DNA of 64,000 nucleotides from positions 186,001 through 250,000 of the forward strand of contig JAMZEJ010000001.1 in the NCBI GenBank assembly GCA_024508355.1, read 5' to 3'. The stretch comes from Rhizosaccharibacter radicis (lineage in GTDB: Bacteria; Pseudomonadota; Alphaproteobacteria; Acetobacterales; Acetobacteraceae). The position numbers and the translations under genes are program-made. The notes beneath the pieces are model-generated. The model was not told where the DNA came from. It saw only the letters and a program-made list of their open reading frames with translations, and searched no databases. Of this stretch, positions 56,300-64,000 are shown piece after piece (the first letter of the stretch is position 1; every line of letters begins with the position of its first letter).

Positions 56300-58828
56300 A
56301 TGCTGTCCAGAACTTTCGTTGCCGCTCTTGTGGCGGCGATCTCGCTCGCCTGCCCGGAGGCGCGAGCGGATACGGCGCCGTCCGGTCCCGCACCGGCGGG
56401 CACGCATTTCCTTCCTCACGCCACCCTGCTCGGCGCGGTGGACGATCCGAACTGGTTCCTCCGCAACATCCCGTTTCTGGAGGTGCCGGACGCGCAGATC
56501 CAGCAGGTCTATTATTATCGCTGGGAAACTTACAAGGAGCACCTCGCCTACACCGGATCGATCTACGGCTACCTGTCGACCGAGTTCCTGCAGCCCGTCT
56601 TCTACGGAGCGCCCTATGGCGGCGTGGTCGCGGCGGCCGGCCATCAGACGATCGAGGGCCGCTGGCTGCGCGACCAGCGCTACGTGAAGGACAACATCAA
56701 CTACTGGCTGAACGGGCCAGGACGTTTCCCCAAACCGCAGGACGACTCCGTCAACGCCGACACGTCGGACTGGGCGCACGAATACAGCTTCTGGGCCGGC
56801 ACCGCGGTCTGGCAGAGCTTTCTCGCCAGCGGCGACCGCAGCTTCGCGTTCCGTCAGCTGCCGAACCTGGTGCGGCAATATCGCGGCTGGGACAACCACT
56901 TCAATCCGGCGCTCGGCCTGTACTGGCAGGTGCCGGTATGGGATGCGACCGAGTTCACGCCGGCATCCTTCGAGACCAGCGATCCCTATCACGGTGGCGC
57001 CGGATACCGGCCGACCATCAACAGCTACCAGTACGGCGACGCGGTCGCGATCGCGAACCTGGCGCGTTTGTCCGGAGATGTTTCCTTGTCGGCGCAATAC
57101 GCCACCTGGGCAGCGCTGCTGGCGAAGAACACCCACGACCATCTCTGGGACCCGGGCCGGCAGTTCTATTTCCACCGTCAGCGCGACAACAACCCCACCG
57201 GCGCGCTGCTCGACACGCGCGAGGAGGAAGGTTTCGTGCCGTGGATGTTCGGGCTGCCGCGTCCGTCCGATGCCCGCGCCATGGCGCAGCTTCTCGACCC
57301 GCAGGGCTTCGCGGCACCTTTCGGGCCGACCACCGCGGAACGTCGCAGCCGGTGGTTCAACTTCGAGGCGAAGGATTGCTGCCACTGGGACGGACCGTCC
57401 TGGCCGTACGAGACGTCCCAGACCCTCACCGGCGTCGCCAATCTGCTGCAGGACGGCGTTCCGCAGCGCTCCATCACCCGTGCGGACTATCTTGCCCTGC
57501 TGCACGGCTACGCAGCGACGCAGTTCCGCAACGGCTCGCCCTATGTCGCGGAAGCGCATGATCCGGACAGCAACGTCTGGATCTACGACTCCTACAACCA
57601 CAGCGAGGACTACAACCATTCCACGTTCAACGACAATGTCATCTCCGGCCTGATCGGCCTGCGAGGACAGACGGACGACACGCTGCTGGTCGATCCCCTG
57701 GCGCCCGCCAGTTGGGATTACTTCGCGCTCGAGAACGCGCCCTATCACGGACATGATGTGTCGGTGCTGTGGGACCGCACCGGAGGGCGATACAACCAGG
57801 GCGCCGGGTTGCGGGTCTATGTGGACGGCCGGCTCGCAGGAGAGCGCCGCGGCTTGTCGCCCCTGCTGGTGCCGGTGGGACGGGCCAGGATCCAGGATAC
57901 CGCTTGCGGTCCCGTGGATGTCGCCGCCAACAGCCAGAAGGTCGGCTACGGCCCCACGCCGTCGGCCAGCTACACCTCGCCCTACGACGATCCGTGGCGC
58001 GCGGTGGACGGCGTGATCTTCCGGTCGGAGGTTCCCGAGAACAGCCGCTGGACCTCGTACAACAGTTCCAACGGCACGGACTGGTTCCAGATCGATTTCG
58101 GGCGGAACGTCTCGATCGCCGGCGTCACCCTGTTCTTCTACGACGATGGCGGCGGCGTGCGGGTCCCGGCGTCCTATCGACTGCAATACTGGAACAACAA
58201 CGACTGGGCCGACGTGCCCGGCCAGTCCCGGCACGATCCCGCGCCGGTCGCCAACGCGTCCAACGCGATCGACTTTCCGCTCCTGTCCACCAGCCGCCTG
58301 CGGGTGCTGGCGCCGAACGCCGGCGGCGGCACCGGCTGGGGCCTGCAGGAGATGCAGGCCTGGGGGCGCGCGGTGTTCCGGATGGTCAACCAGAACAGCC
58401 TGCTGCCCGTCGGCGTTCCCGACGGCAAGACCCGTCCGGGAGAAGCGCTGGCGCAGGAGGCCGACGACGGGGCGGCGAGCCATGCCTGGGAGTTCCTGCC
58501 CGAGGGCGACGGATGGTTCACGATCCGCAATCTCGGCACCGGCCTGCTGATGGGCGTGGGCGGCACGGCGAACAGCATCCCGGTGGTGCAGGGGGCGCCC
58601 GGCGGCGGCGATGCCCAGCTGTGGCGGTTCGCGGACGAGAAGGCGACCGGGCAGTTCAAGGTGATCAACAAGCGCAGCGGCAAGCTGCTGGGGATCGACA
58701 CCATGTCCAAGGCCCCGGGGGGTGCCCTGGTGCAGTTCGAGGACAACGGCACCGCCGATCATCTCTGGCAGCTGCAGCCCACGGAAACCCCCGCGGGCGC
58801 GCCGCCAGCCCGTCCCTGCCGCGGATGA
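56300..58828 (+). CDS. Secreted multidomain glycoside hydrolase (MGH1-like, discoidin and ricin-type domains)
   Basis: 842 aa with a signal peptide (LSRTFVAALVAAISLACPEARA). About residues 40-540 form an (alpha/alpha)6-type catalytic domain related to the MGH1/GH63 group: DTSDWAHEYSFWAGTAVW, WDATEFTPASFETSDPYHGG, EEEGFVPWMFGL, DGPSWPYETSQTL and YDSYNHSEDYNHSTFNDNVI. Residues about 545-690 resemble an F5/8 type C (discoidin) sugar-binding domain (DPWRAVDGVI, WFQIDFGRNVSIAGV), and about 692-830 a ricin-type lectin with two QxW-like ends (LWRF, LWQL). Likely attacks an external glycan. Linkage specificity is not evident. Confidence 0.75.
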   Translation: MLSRTFVAALVAAISLACPEARADTAPSGPAPAGTHFLPHATLLGAVDDPNWFLRNIPFLEVPDAQIQQVYYYRWETYKEHLAYTGSIYGYLSTEFLQPVFYGAPYGGVVAAAGHQTIEGRWLRDQRYVKDNINYWLNGPGRFPKPQDDSVNADTSDWAHEYSFWAGTAVWQSFLASGDRSFAFRQLPNLVRQYRGWDNHFNPALGLYWQVPVWDATEFTPASFETSDPYHGGAGYRPTINSYQYGDAVAIANLARLSGDVSLSAQYATWAALLAKNTHDHLWDPGRQFYFHRQRDNNPTGALLDTREEEGFVPWMFGLPRPSDARAMAQLLDPQGFAAPFGPTTAERRSRWFNFEAKDCCHWDGPSWPYETSQTLTGVANLLQDGVPQRSITRADYLALLHGYAATQFRNGSPYVAEAHDPDSNVWIYDSYNHSEDYNHSTFNDNVISGLIGLRGQTDDTLLVDPLAPASWDYFALENAPYHGHDVSVLWDRTGGRYNQGAGLRVYVDGRLAGERRGLSPLLVPVGRARIQDTACGPVDVAANSQKVGYGPTPSASYTSPYDDPWRAVDGVIFRSEVPENSRWTSYNSSNGTDWFQIDFGRNVSIAGVTLFFYDDGGGVRVPASYRLQYWNNNDWADVPGQSRHDPAPVANASNAIDFPLLSTSRLRVLAPNAGGGTGWGLQEMQAWGRAVFRMVNQNSLLPVGVPDGKTRPGEALAQEADDGAASHAWEFLPEGDGWFTIRNLGTGLLMGVGGTANSIPVVQGAPGGGDAQLWRFADEKATGQFKVINKRSGKLLGIDTMSKAPGGALVQFEDNGTADHLWQLQPTETPAGAPPARPCRG

Positions 58829-58922
58829 AGCCGCTTCCGGATCGGCGGTCGCCGCCGATCCGGTTGTTTCGCGGCCCGAGGCAGGCTTTGCTGGGCGCAT
58901 CAAGCAGTTGGAGCCGCATTCC

Positions 58923-59885
58923 ATGACCGTCCGCAAGGTGATCTTCGACACCGATCCCGGCGTGGACGACGCCATGGCGCTGATGTTCCTGGCGCGCCGG
59001 CCGGAGCTTGAGCTGATCGGCGTTTCCACCGTGCTGGGCAATGCCGGCATCGAGCAGGTGACGCGCAACGCCTTGTTTCTGCGCGACCGCATCGGCTTCG
59101 ACGCTCCGGTGGCGCAGGGTTCCGGCGTGACGCTGGCGGGGATCTCCGGCAACGAGGCGCTGCACGTCCACGGCCGCAACGGCCTCGGCGACATCGCGGT
59201 GCCCGAGGGGGCGGCCGGTCCGCTGGACGAGCGGCGGGGGCACCGCATGATCATCGACCTCGTGCGCGCGCATCCGCACGAGGTGACGATCATCGCGGTG
59301 GGGCGCCTCACCAACCTTGCCCGCGCGCTCGAAAAGGATCCGGAAATCGCCCGCCTGGTGCGCGAGGTGGTGGTGATGGGCGGTGCGTTCGGCACCCACG
59401 GCCATACCGGCAACGTGTCGCCGGTGGCGGAAGCCAACCTGTTCGGCGATCCGGATGCCGCCGACATCGTGTTCACTGCGCCCTGGCCGGTGACGATCGT
59501 CGGCCTCGACGTGTCGCAGGAGGTGGTGATGGACGAGGGCTTCCTGCGCTGCCTCGGCGAAAGCGGCGGCGAGGACGGGCGCTTCCTGCGCGACGTGTCG
59601 CGCTTCTACCAGGAGTTCCACCGCCGGTCGCGCGGGCTGGACGGCATCTTCGCGCACGACAGCCTGGCCGTCGCCTTCGCCGTGCGTCCGGAGCTGTTCA
59701 CGCTGCGTCGCGGTCCGGTGCGCGTGGTGAGCAACGGTCTCGCGGTGGGGCAATCGATCCAGAAGCCGGAAGGCGCGCCCTTTCCGCCCGGCGGCGCATG
59801 GGACGCCCATCCCGCCCAGTCCGTCGCGACCGGCATCGATACGTCCGGCTTCCTGCGTCTGTACGCGGAAACCTTCATCCGCTGA
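58923..59885 (+). CDS. Inosine/uridine-preferring nucleoside hydrolase
   Basis: Cleaves ribonucleosides to base and ribose. 320 aa. Metal-binding N-terminus VIFDTDPGVDDAMALMFLARRP is the IUNH signature; VSTVLGNAGIEQVTRNAL, HVHGRNGLGD, IIAVGRLTNLARAL, VVMGGAFGTHGHTGNVSPVAEANLFGDPDAA and FAHDSLAVAF carry further calcium and ribose ligands. ATG at 58923. It follows the glycoside hydrolase gene after 94 bp on the same strand. No signal peptide, so cytosolic salvage is likely. Confidence 0.94.
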   Translation: MTVRKVIFDTDPGVDDAMALMFLARRPELELIGVSTVLGNAGIEQVTRNALFLRDRIGFDAPVAQGSGVTLAGISGNEALHVHGRNGLGDIAVPEGAAGPLDERRGHRMIIDLVRAHPHEVTIIAVGRLTNLARALEKDPEIARLVREVVVMGGAFGTHGHTGNVSPVAEANLFGDPDAADIVFTAPWPVTIVGLDVSQEVVMDEGFLRCLGESGGEDGRFLRDVSRFYQEFHRRSRGLDGIFAHDSLAVAFAVRPELFTLRRGPVRVVSNGLAVGQSIQKPEGAPFPPGGAWDAHPAQSVATGIDTSGFLRLYAETFIR

Positions 59886-59900
59886 GCCGGCCGGAACGCC

Positions 59901-61526
59901 TCAGGGCTTCCTGATCCGGAACAACGCCGCGAAGCCGGCATCGTCGAGGGGGGAGAGCGTTCCCGGCATGAAGTGGTGCGGATCGGGGAGCGCCTCGGCG
60001 TCCAGCACGAGCAGCAGATCGAAGTCGCGCCGCCAGTGCGCCAGATAGGGCGCGTGCAACCGGTCCTGCTCGTCCAGGTGGTCGTGCGCCAAGGCCCGGA
60101 AATCCGGCGGCGCTTCCGCACCGACCGACAGCCGGGCGAACGGCGCCCTGACGCGGACCGGCTGCTGCGACTCCTCGCTGAACAGCAGCGGCCAGAAGGC
60201 GCGACGCTCGATCAACAGCAGCGCCGCCTCGTGGAATTCCGTGGTGGTGAGATGTTCCACCTGGCGCGCCCAGGGGCGTCCCGGCCGATGCCAGAACGCG
60301 TGATTGAGATGAGGCGAGGCGAACACCACCAGCACCCGGGCACCCGGCGGCACGGAAGCGATTGCGGCCCGCAGCTGGCGAAGATCGGAGGCGTGATGCG
60401 CCCAAACCAGGGCGAGAAGCGCTGTGCGCAGCACGAACAAGAGCGGCAGCGCGGTGGCCGCCATAGCTGCCTGTCGGCCGGATGACGGCCGGGGATCGGT
60501 TCCCGCGAACAACAGGAAGCCCGCCATCACCGGGAACCGCACGTCGAGCCACGCCGCGCGCTTGGCGCCATAGGGCGTGGCGGCGAACAACAGGGCGAGC
60601 ATGCAGAAGGCGATCGTCGTGCGCGGCGGCACCCGCAGCCGGCCGGCCCTGAGCCAGCGCCCGACCAGGCCCAGCAGCAGCGCCGCGCTCACGAGGTCCA
60701 GCCACAGGCTGTAGTTCAACAGCGGCGCCAGGAGCAGCATCAGCTTGTCGAACGAGCCGTTCCAGCGCACCGCCGAGTGGGCACCTCCCAGCGGCGACCA
60801 CGCCAGCAGAAGCACCGGCGGCGCCAGCACCGGCAGCAGCAACGGCGCCCGCCGCACGGCCGCGCCCATGACCGCGCGGGGACCGGCCTCGCCCAGCAGC
60901 GCCTCGCCTTCCTGCGACAGGATCAGCAGGTTCAGCAGCAGCACCCCCCACAGATGGCAGAAGAACACGGCGACGCTCCCCGCCATGCACAACGTCGCGG
61001 CCAGCGCGGGCCGCGGCTCCCGGAACCGCGCCCAGGCCGCCGCCACCGCGAACGCCAGCCCGATCGACAGGGAGAAATTGAGGAAGCCGAGCAGAAACAG
61101 GCCGTTGGCCGCCACCAGCACGGACAGGATCGGCCAGAACCGCCGCCTGCCGAAGGTGGCACGGTGGAACAACAGCACGCCCGCCACCGGGGCCAGCAGC
61201 GTCAGCCCCAGGAACAGCCGCCCCGCCACATGAACCGGCAGCACCCGCAGCAGCCCCGGCAGCAGCAGGTCCAGCCCGAGATTGGGCACGATCTTCCAGT
61301 CGGGCGCGTAGAAACGGGCGAGAACCGGATCGTGGTTGCCGCGGGCCAGCACCAGGGCGCGTGCCAGATGGTTCGGGTAGTCCAGCAGGGGGGGAACGTC
61401 GATCACCAGCAGCGGAGCCAGCAGCACCGTCCCGAGTGCGACCAGCACCGCCCACCACGGGCCCGGCGCCGGATCGCTCGCGGCCATTCGCCCGAACCGC
61501 GCGGCGGCGGTCCTCAGGACTTTCAT
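59901..61526 (-). CDS. Polytopic membrane protein of unknown function
   Basis: 541 aa with about ten hydrophobic helices: for example WWAVLVALGTVLLAPLLVID near the N-terminus, FLGLTLLAPVAGVLLFH, ILSVLVAANGLFLLGFLNF and LLNLLILSQ. A periplasmic acidic loop follows the first helix (DVPPLLDYPNHLARALVL), reminiscent of GT-C glycosyltransferases and related proteins acting on lipid-linked sugars, and a soluble C-terminal region of about 160 residues follows. I do not recognise a specific family. ATG at 61526. Converges on the nucleoside hydrolase gene with 15 bp between stops. Confidence 0.75.
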   Translation of the reverse strand: MKVLRTAAARFGRMAASDPAPGPWWAVLVALGTVLLAPLLVIDVPPLLDYPNHLARALVLARGNHDPVLARFYAPDWKIVPNLGLDLLLPGLLRVLPVHVAGRLFLGLTLLAPVAGVLLFHRATFGRRRFWPILSVLVAANGLFLLGFLNFSLSIGLAFAVAAAWARFREPRPALAATLCMAGSVAVFFCHLWGVLLLNLLILSQEGEALLGEAGPRAVMGAAVRRAPLLLPVLAPPVLLLAWSPLGGAHSAVRWNGSFDKLMLLLAPLLNYSLWLDLVSAALLLGLVGRWLRAGRLRVPPRTTIAFCMLALLFAATPYGAKRAAWLDVRFPVMAGFLLFAGTDPRPSSGRQAAMAATALPLLFVLRTALLALVWAHHASDLRQLRAAIASVPPGARVLVVFASPHLNHAFWHRPGRPWARQVEHLTTTEFHEAALLLIERRAFWPLLFSEESQQPVRVRAPFARLSVGAEAPPDFRALAHDHLDEQDRLHAPYLAHWRRDFDLLLVLDAEALPDPHHFMPGTLSPLDDAGFAALFRIRKP

Positions 61527-61956
61527 CGACAGGCCGCTCCGCCGGGCAGATTGCCTGCCGAGGATGCGGGGTGCTTCCGCTCCTGGCTAGCCCGCTCCCC
61601 CGGCGATGCCCTGGTCGGACGCGAGATCGCGGCGGCAAGTGCGTCCGCTCCGGCCGAAAAACCGTCACGATTCCGGCACCGCCCACCGGGACGGTTCGTG
61701 CGGTTCCCCATGAAGCATCTCGGACCTTGGTTGGGGGCAGGGCGGTCGGTGGCGGTGCCGTTCCGGACGGAGCACCCCCAGCCTCGGCGGGTCCCGACCG
61801 GCGAGAGGGCGCCGCCCTTCGGGGACATGCCGGTCTCGTCATCCGGCGCATGCCGGGGCGTACCTGCGGGTCGCGGCGGCCCGGAGCGGAGGTTCGTGCC
61901 GCCTCGGTGGGAAGAAGCCGTTTGTCCCGATCCGGAACACAGGCCGGCCGTGCCCC
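61527..61956. other. 430-bp gap between two minus-strand genes
   Basis: GC-rich; presumably the promoter region of the membrane-protein gene. Open frames are short, antisense-like and Arg/Pro-rich. I see no motif, repeat or RNA structure. Confidence 0.5.
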
Positions 61957-63246
61957 TCAGGAAGCTCCGGCGCCGGTCAGCAGAAAGCAGGGGTGCCCCG
62001 CGGCCCGGGACGCGTCCGGATCCGGCTCCAGCATCTCCTCCACCGCGTAGCGCCGGACCCGCAGCACCTTCAGCTCCATGCCGCGGTGGCTCGACAGGTC
62101 GGCATCCTCCGCCAGCGCGGCCAGCCGGGACGGCACCGCCGGCCGCTCGCTCAGGACCGGGGGATCGATCCGGCTGACGGGCAGGCCGTCGCGCAGCAGC
62201 ACGTGCGCGTCCATCCCGGTGGTCACCAGGTAGAGCCACGCATCCTGCCGGTCCGCCGCGCGGATGCCGCGCGGGTCCACCGCCTGCAGCATGATCTCCC
62301 GCGGATCGAGGCGGCTCTCGTCTGCGGCCGGGTGGTCCCGGTCGGGTCCCGTCACGGCGACCGGCCGGTTTCCGGCATCGTCCGGGCCAGGTGCGGAACC
62401 ATCCCGCGCCATCGACCCGTTCGCGGCGTCGTCTGCGGCCGCATCGTTTCCGGCCGGGCGGTCCGGCATGTCGGGACGCCGGGCGACGGCATCAACCGCG
62501 CGCCGATCGCTCGCGGGAGCAGACGGGGTCGGACGGCCGCGACCGGCCGCGCGGTGCGGGGGCGATTCTTCGGAGCCGGCTGCGAGAGTGACCGATGGGG
62601 AACCCGCCGGTTCGGGCTCGCCGGAAAACAGGTCGGGCTGATCGGCGGGGGTGGCGGTGCGCCGGCTGCGCCCGGAAGACGCGGCCCGGCCCGGTGCGGA
62701 CGCGGGCATGGCCGAGCCTTCCGCCAACGGCAGTTCCGGGGTTTCCAGCGCCTCGCGCGACCGCCTGGCCGAAGCGACGCGATGCGGCAACCCGCCCGGG
62801 GCGGGCTCCTCAGGCAACAACGACAACCAGTGCGGAGGGACATCGCGGGTGCGCCAGAACCGTGCCAGCGCGTCGGCGGCGTGGCTGGCGTTCCTGATCC
62901 GCCCGAGCACCTCGCCCGAAGCGTTCATGATTCGGAACGCGGCCGGGAGCGCGCCACGGTGGTCGAACACCGGCCGGGCCCGCAGCCGGGAGGTCGATGG
63001 CGCCGGTCGGCCGGGTGGCGGCAGCGGCGCGGAGATCGACGCGTCCGCCGCGTCGCCCGCCACCTCGCTCCCGATGGATCGATCCGGTCGGGAGCCATCG
63101 GAAGTCGCGGGGGCCGGCGGCCGGACCCGCCCGGCCCGAGCCGATGCGTCCTGATGCGGCGGACCCGGTTTCTGGGCGTCGCCCCGGCCGGATCGCCCTT
63201 GCGAGGCTCGCGCGCTTCCGGCCCGGTTCTCGCCGGACCGGCTCAC
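61957..63246 (-). CDS. Hypothetical protein with two ordered segments and a disordered middle
   Basis: 429 aa. The first ~85 residues are Ser/Arg/Pro-rich. A compact segment follows (VFDHRGALPAAFRIMNASGE then VLGRIRNASHAADALARFWR, with PPHWLSLLPEEP), then about 160 disordered Ala/Asp/Pro-rich residues, and an ordered C-terminal part (AWLYLVTTGMDAHVLLRDGL, SSHRGMELKVLRVRRYAVEEM). Codon-position bias looks coding throughout. No family recognised and no membrane or signal segment. It sits 86 bp downstream of the Zur-like gene on the same strand and may be co-transcribed with it. Confidence 0.6.
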   Translation of the reverse strand: MSRSGENRAGSARASQGRSGRGDAQKPGPPHQDASARAGRVRPPAPATSDGSRPDRSIGSEVAGDAADASISAPLPPPGRPAPSTSRLRARPVFDHRGALPAAFRIMNASGEVLGRIRNASHAADALARFWRTRDVPPHWLSLLPEEPAPGGLPHRVASARRSREALETPELPLAEGSAMPASAPGRAASSGRSRRTATPADQPDLFSGEPEPAGSPSVTLAAGSEESPPHRAAGRGRPTPSAPASDRRAVDAVARRPDMPDRPAGNDAAADDAANGSMARDGSAPGPDDAGNRPVAVTGPDRDHPAADESRLDPREIMLQAVDPRGIRAADRQDAWLYLVTTGMDAHVLLRDGLPVSRIDPPVLSERPAVPSRLAALAEDADLSSHRGMELKVLRVRRYAVEEMLEPDPDASRAAGHPCFLLTGAGAS

Positions 63247-63332
63247 GGCGCGCCGGCCATCCGGGGTCGCCGGACGGGAAGCGGGACATGCCGGCGAAGA
63301 AGAAGCGGATGCCGGTCATGGTCCGGCACGGG

Positions 63333-63860
63333 TCAGCCGTGGGCTCGCGCGGCGGGCCTCGCCGCCGTGGCGGCCGAGCAAAGGCTGCACAATCCTTCGG
63401 CTTCCACCGTGACCTTGTGCGGCTTGAACCCCGCCCTCCGGGCCGCGGCGGCCAGGGACGCGTGGATCGACGGATCGTCGATCTCGGTGGCGCTGCCGCA
63501 TCCCGAACAGATCAGGAATTGCGCGGTGTGCGAGCCGGAATGGTCGTGGCCGCAGCCGTCATCCTCCTCGCACAGCTCGTGCAGGCATCCCACGAAGGCG
63601 CTGAGGCGCTCCACCTTGTGGACCAGCCCTTCCTCCAGCAGGAAATCGAGTGCCCGGTAGACCGTGGGGGGTGCGGCCGTCTTGTGGCCGGTGCGCAGCT
63701 TGTCCAGCAGGTCGTAGGCACCCACCGGCCGGCCGGCTTCCAGCACCAGCCCCAGCACCTGCCGGCGCAGATCGGTCAGGCGCGACCCGCGACGCAGGCA
63801 AACGGCGTCGGCGCGGTCCAGCATCCGGTCGGTCCGGGACGAAAAGCCTTGAACCGACAT
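63333..63860 (-). CDS. zur: Fur-family regulator, probably Zur
   Basis: 175 aa. Winged-helix N-terminus (CLRRGSRLTDLRRQVLGLVLEAGRPVGAYDLLDKL, PPTVYRALDFLLEEGLVHKVE), then the metal-binding domain with CLHEL, an extra Cys/His-rich loop CEEDDGCGHDHSGSHTAQFLIC, CSGCGS, and LCSLC near the C-terminus. The two Cys-x2-Cys pairs form the structural zinc site. Lack of the Fur-type HHxDH motif and the VGCLH start favour Zur (zinc uptake control) over Fur. ATG at 63860. znu-type genes would be expected upstream, beyond the window. Confidence 0.8.
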   Translation of the reverse strand: MSVQGFSSRTDRMLDRADAVCLRRGSRLTDLRRQVLGLVLEAGRPVGAYDLLDKLRTGHKTAAPPTVYRALDFLLEEGLVHKVERLSAFVGCLHELCEEDDGCGHDHSGSHTAQFLICSGCGSATEIDDPSIHASLAAAARRAGFKPHKVTVEAEGLCSLCSAATAARPAARAHG

Positions 63861-64000
63861 GATGGCGTGTTCTCCCGGTGGCAGCCGTCGTCCGCCGGGC
63901 CGCTCCAGGCCCGGCGCGAAATGGCGCTGGCTGCGAAGATAGGTGTTCGGCGGTCGGCCGCAACCGTCGCCGTCCGGTCCGTTCCCCCATGCGACCCTGC

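Overview
The window is about 64 kb of very GC-rich alphaproteobacterial chromosome. It most likely comes from Acetobacteraceae or a close Rhodospirillales relative. The evidence is a ChvG/ChvI two-component pair, an OprB-type carbohydrate porin, HemJ-type protoporphyrinogen oxidase, the accD-folC tail of a trp cluster, and many GTG/TTG starts. No rRNA, CRISPR array or prophage was seen. Two tRNA genes are present: Ala-GGC and Lys-CTT.

Layout, left to right. (1) 1-2.9 kb: the 3'-truncated end of a ChvG-like kinase gene and chvI, both minus. (2) 3.4-11.4 kb: grpE-dnaK-dnaJ, dapB, metK, trmB and a tiny lipoprotein. (3) 11.4-20 kb: envelope and hydrolase genes, namely a TIGR02117-type lipoprotein, two related S10 serine peptidases, a nucleoside deaminase, a DedA protein, a thioredoxin-like [2Fe-2S] protein, an OprB porin and a YdcZ-type transporter. 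(4) 20.4-24 kb: tRNA-Ala, maf, then a divergent 406-bp gap before hemE-HAD-hemJ. This gap has the context and motifs expected of the chromosomal replication origin. (5) 24.5-28.8 kb: an aldo/keto reductase, a VOC protein, tRNA-Lys, and parB-parA-rsmG.

(6) 28.8-44.2 kb: the normally contiguous mnmE-mnmG-rsmG-parA-parB block is split twice. Between rsmG and mnmG lie an MscS-type channel and an AT-rich CDI-type nuclease toxin tip with a candidate immunity gene. The toxin's repeat-containing front end is interrupted by an in-frame stop. Between mnmG and mnmE lie a Gabija-like defence pair (OLD-type ATPase/Toprim nuclease plus UvrD-like helicase), a degraded IS5-like transposase fragment, and an amino-acid catabolism module (rocD, an amidinotransferase-family hydrolase, an Lrp/AsnC regulator). 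(7) 44.4-51.3 kb: a GNAT acetyltransferase, ogt, a quinone oxidoreductase, an SDR, rho, a secreted hypothetical and corA. (8) 51.8-56.2 kb: trpB-trpA-accD-folC, without trpF next to trpB. (9) 56.3-64 kb: a secreted multidomain glycoside hydrolase, a nucleoside hydrolase, a polytopic membrane protein, a disordered hypothetical and a Zur-like Fur regulator.

Themes. Origin, partition and tRNA-modification housekeeping genes sit on the minus strand from rho down to parB. Accessory conflict genes are inserted among them. Several conserved proteins (ChvG, Maf, MnmG, MnmE, CorA) carry species-specific Gly/Ala/Asp/Pro-rich insertions. A 17-bp TGC-rich palindrome recurs upstream of mscS and, in degenerate form, between the porin and the YdcZ transporter. 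All calls come from reading the sequence; no database search was run.
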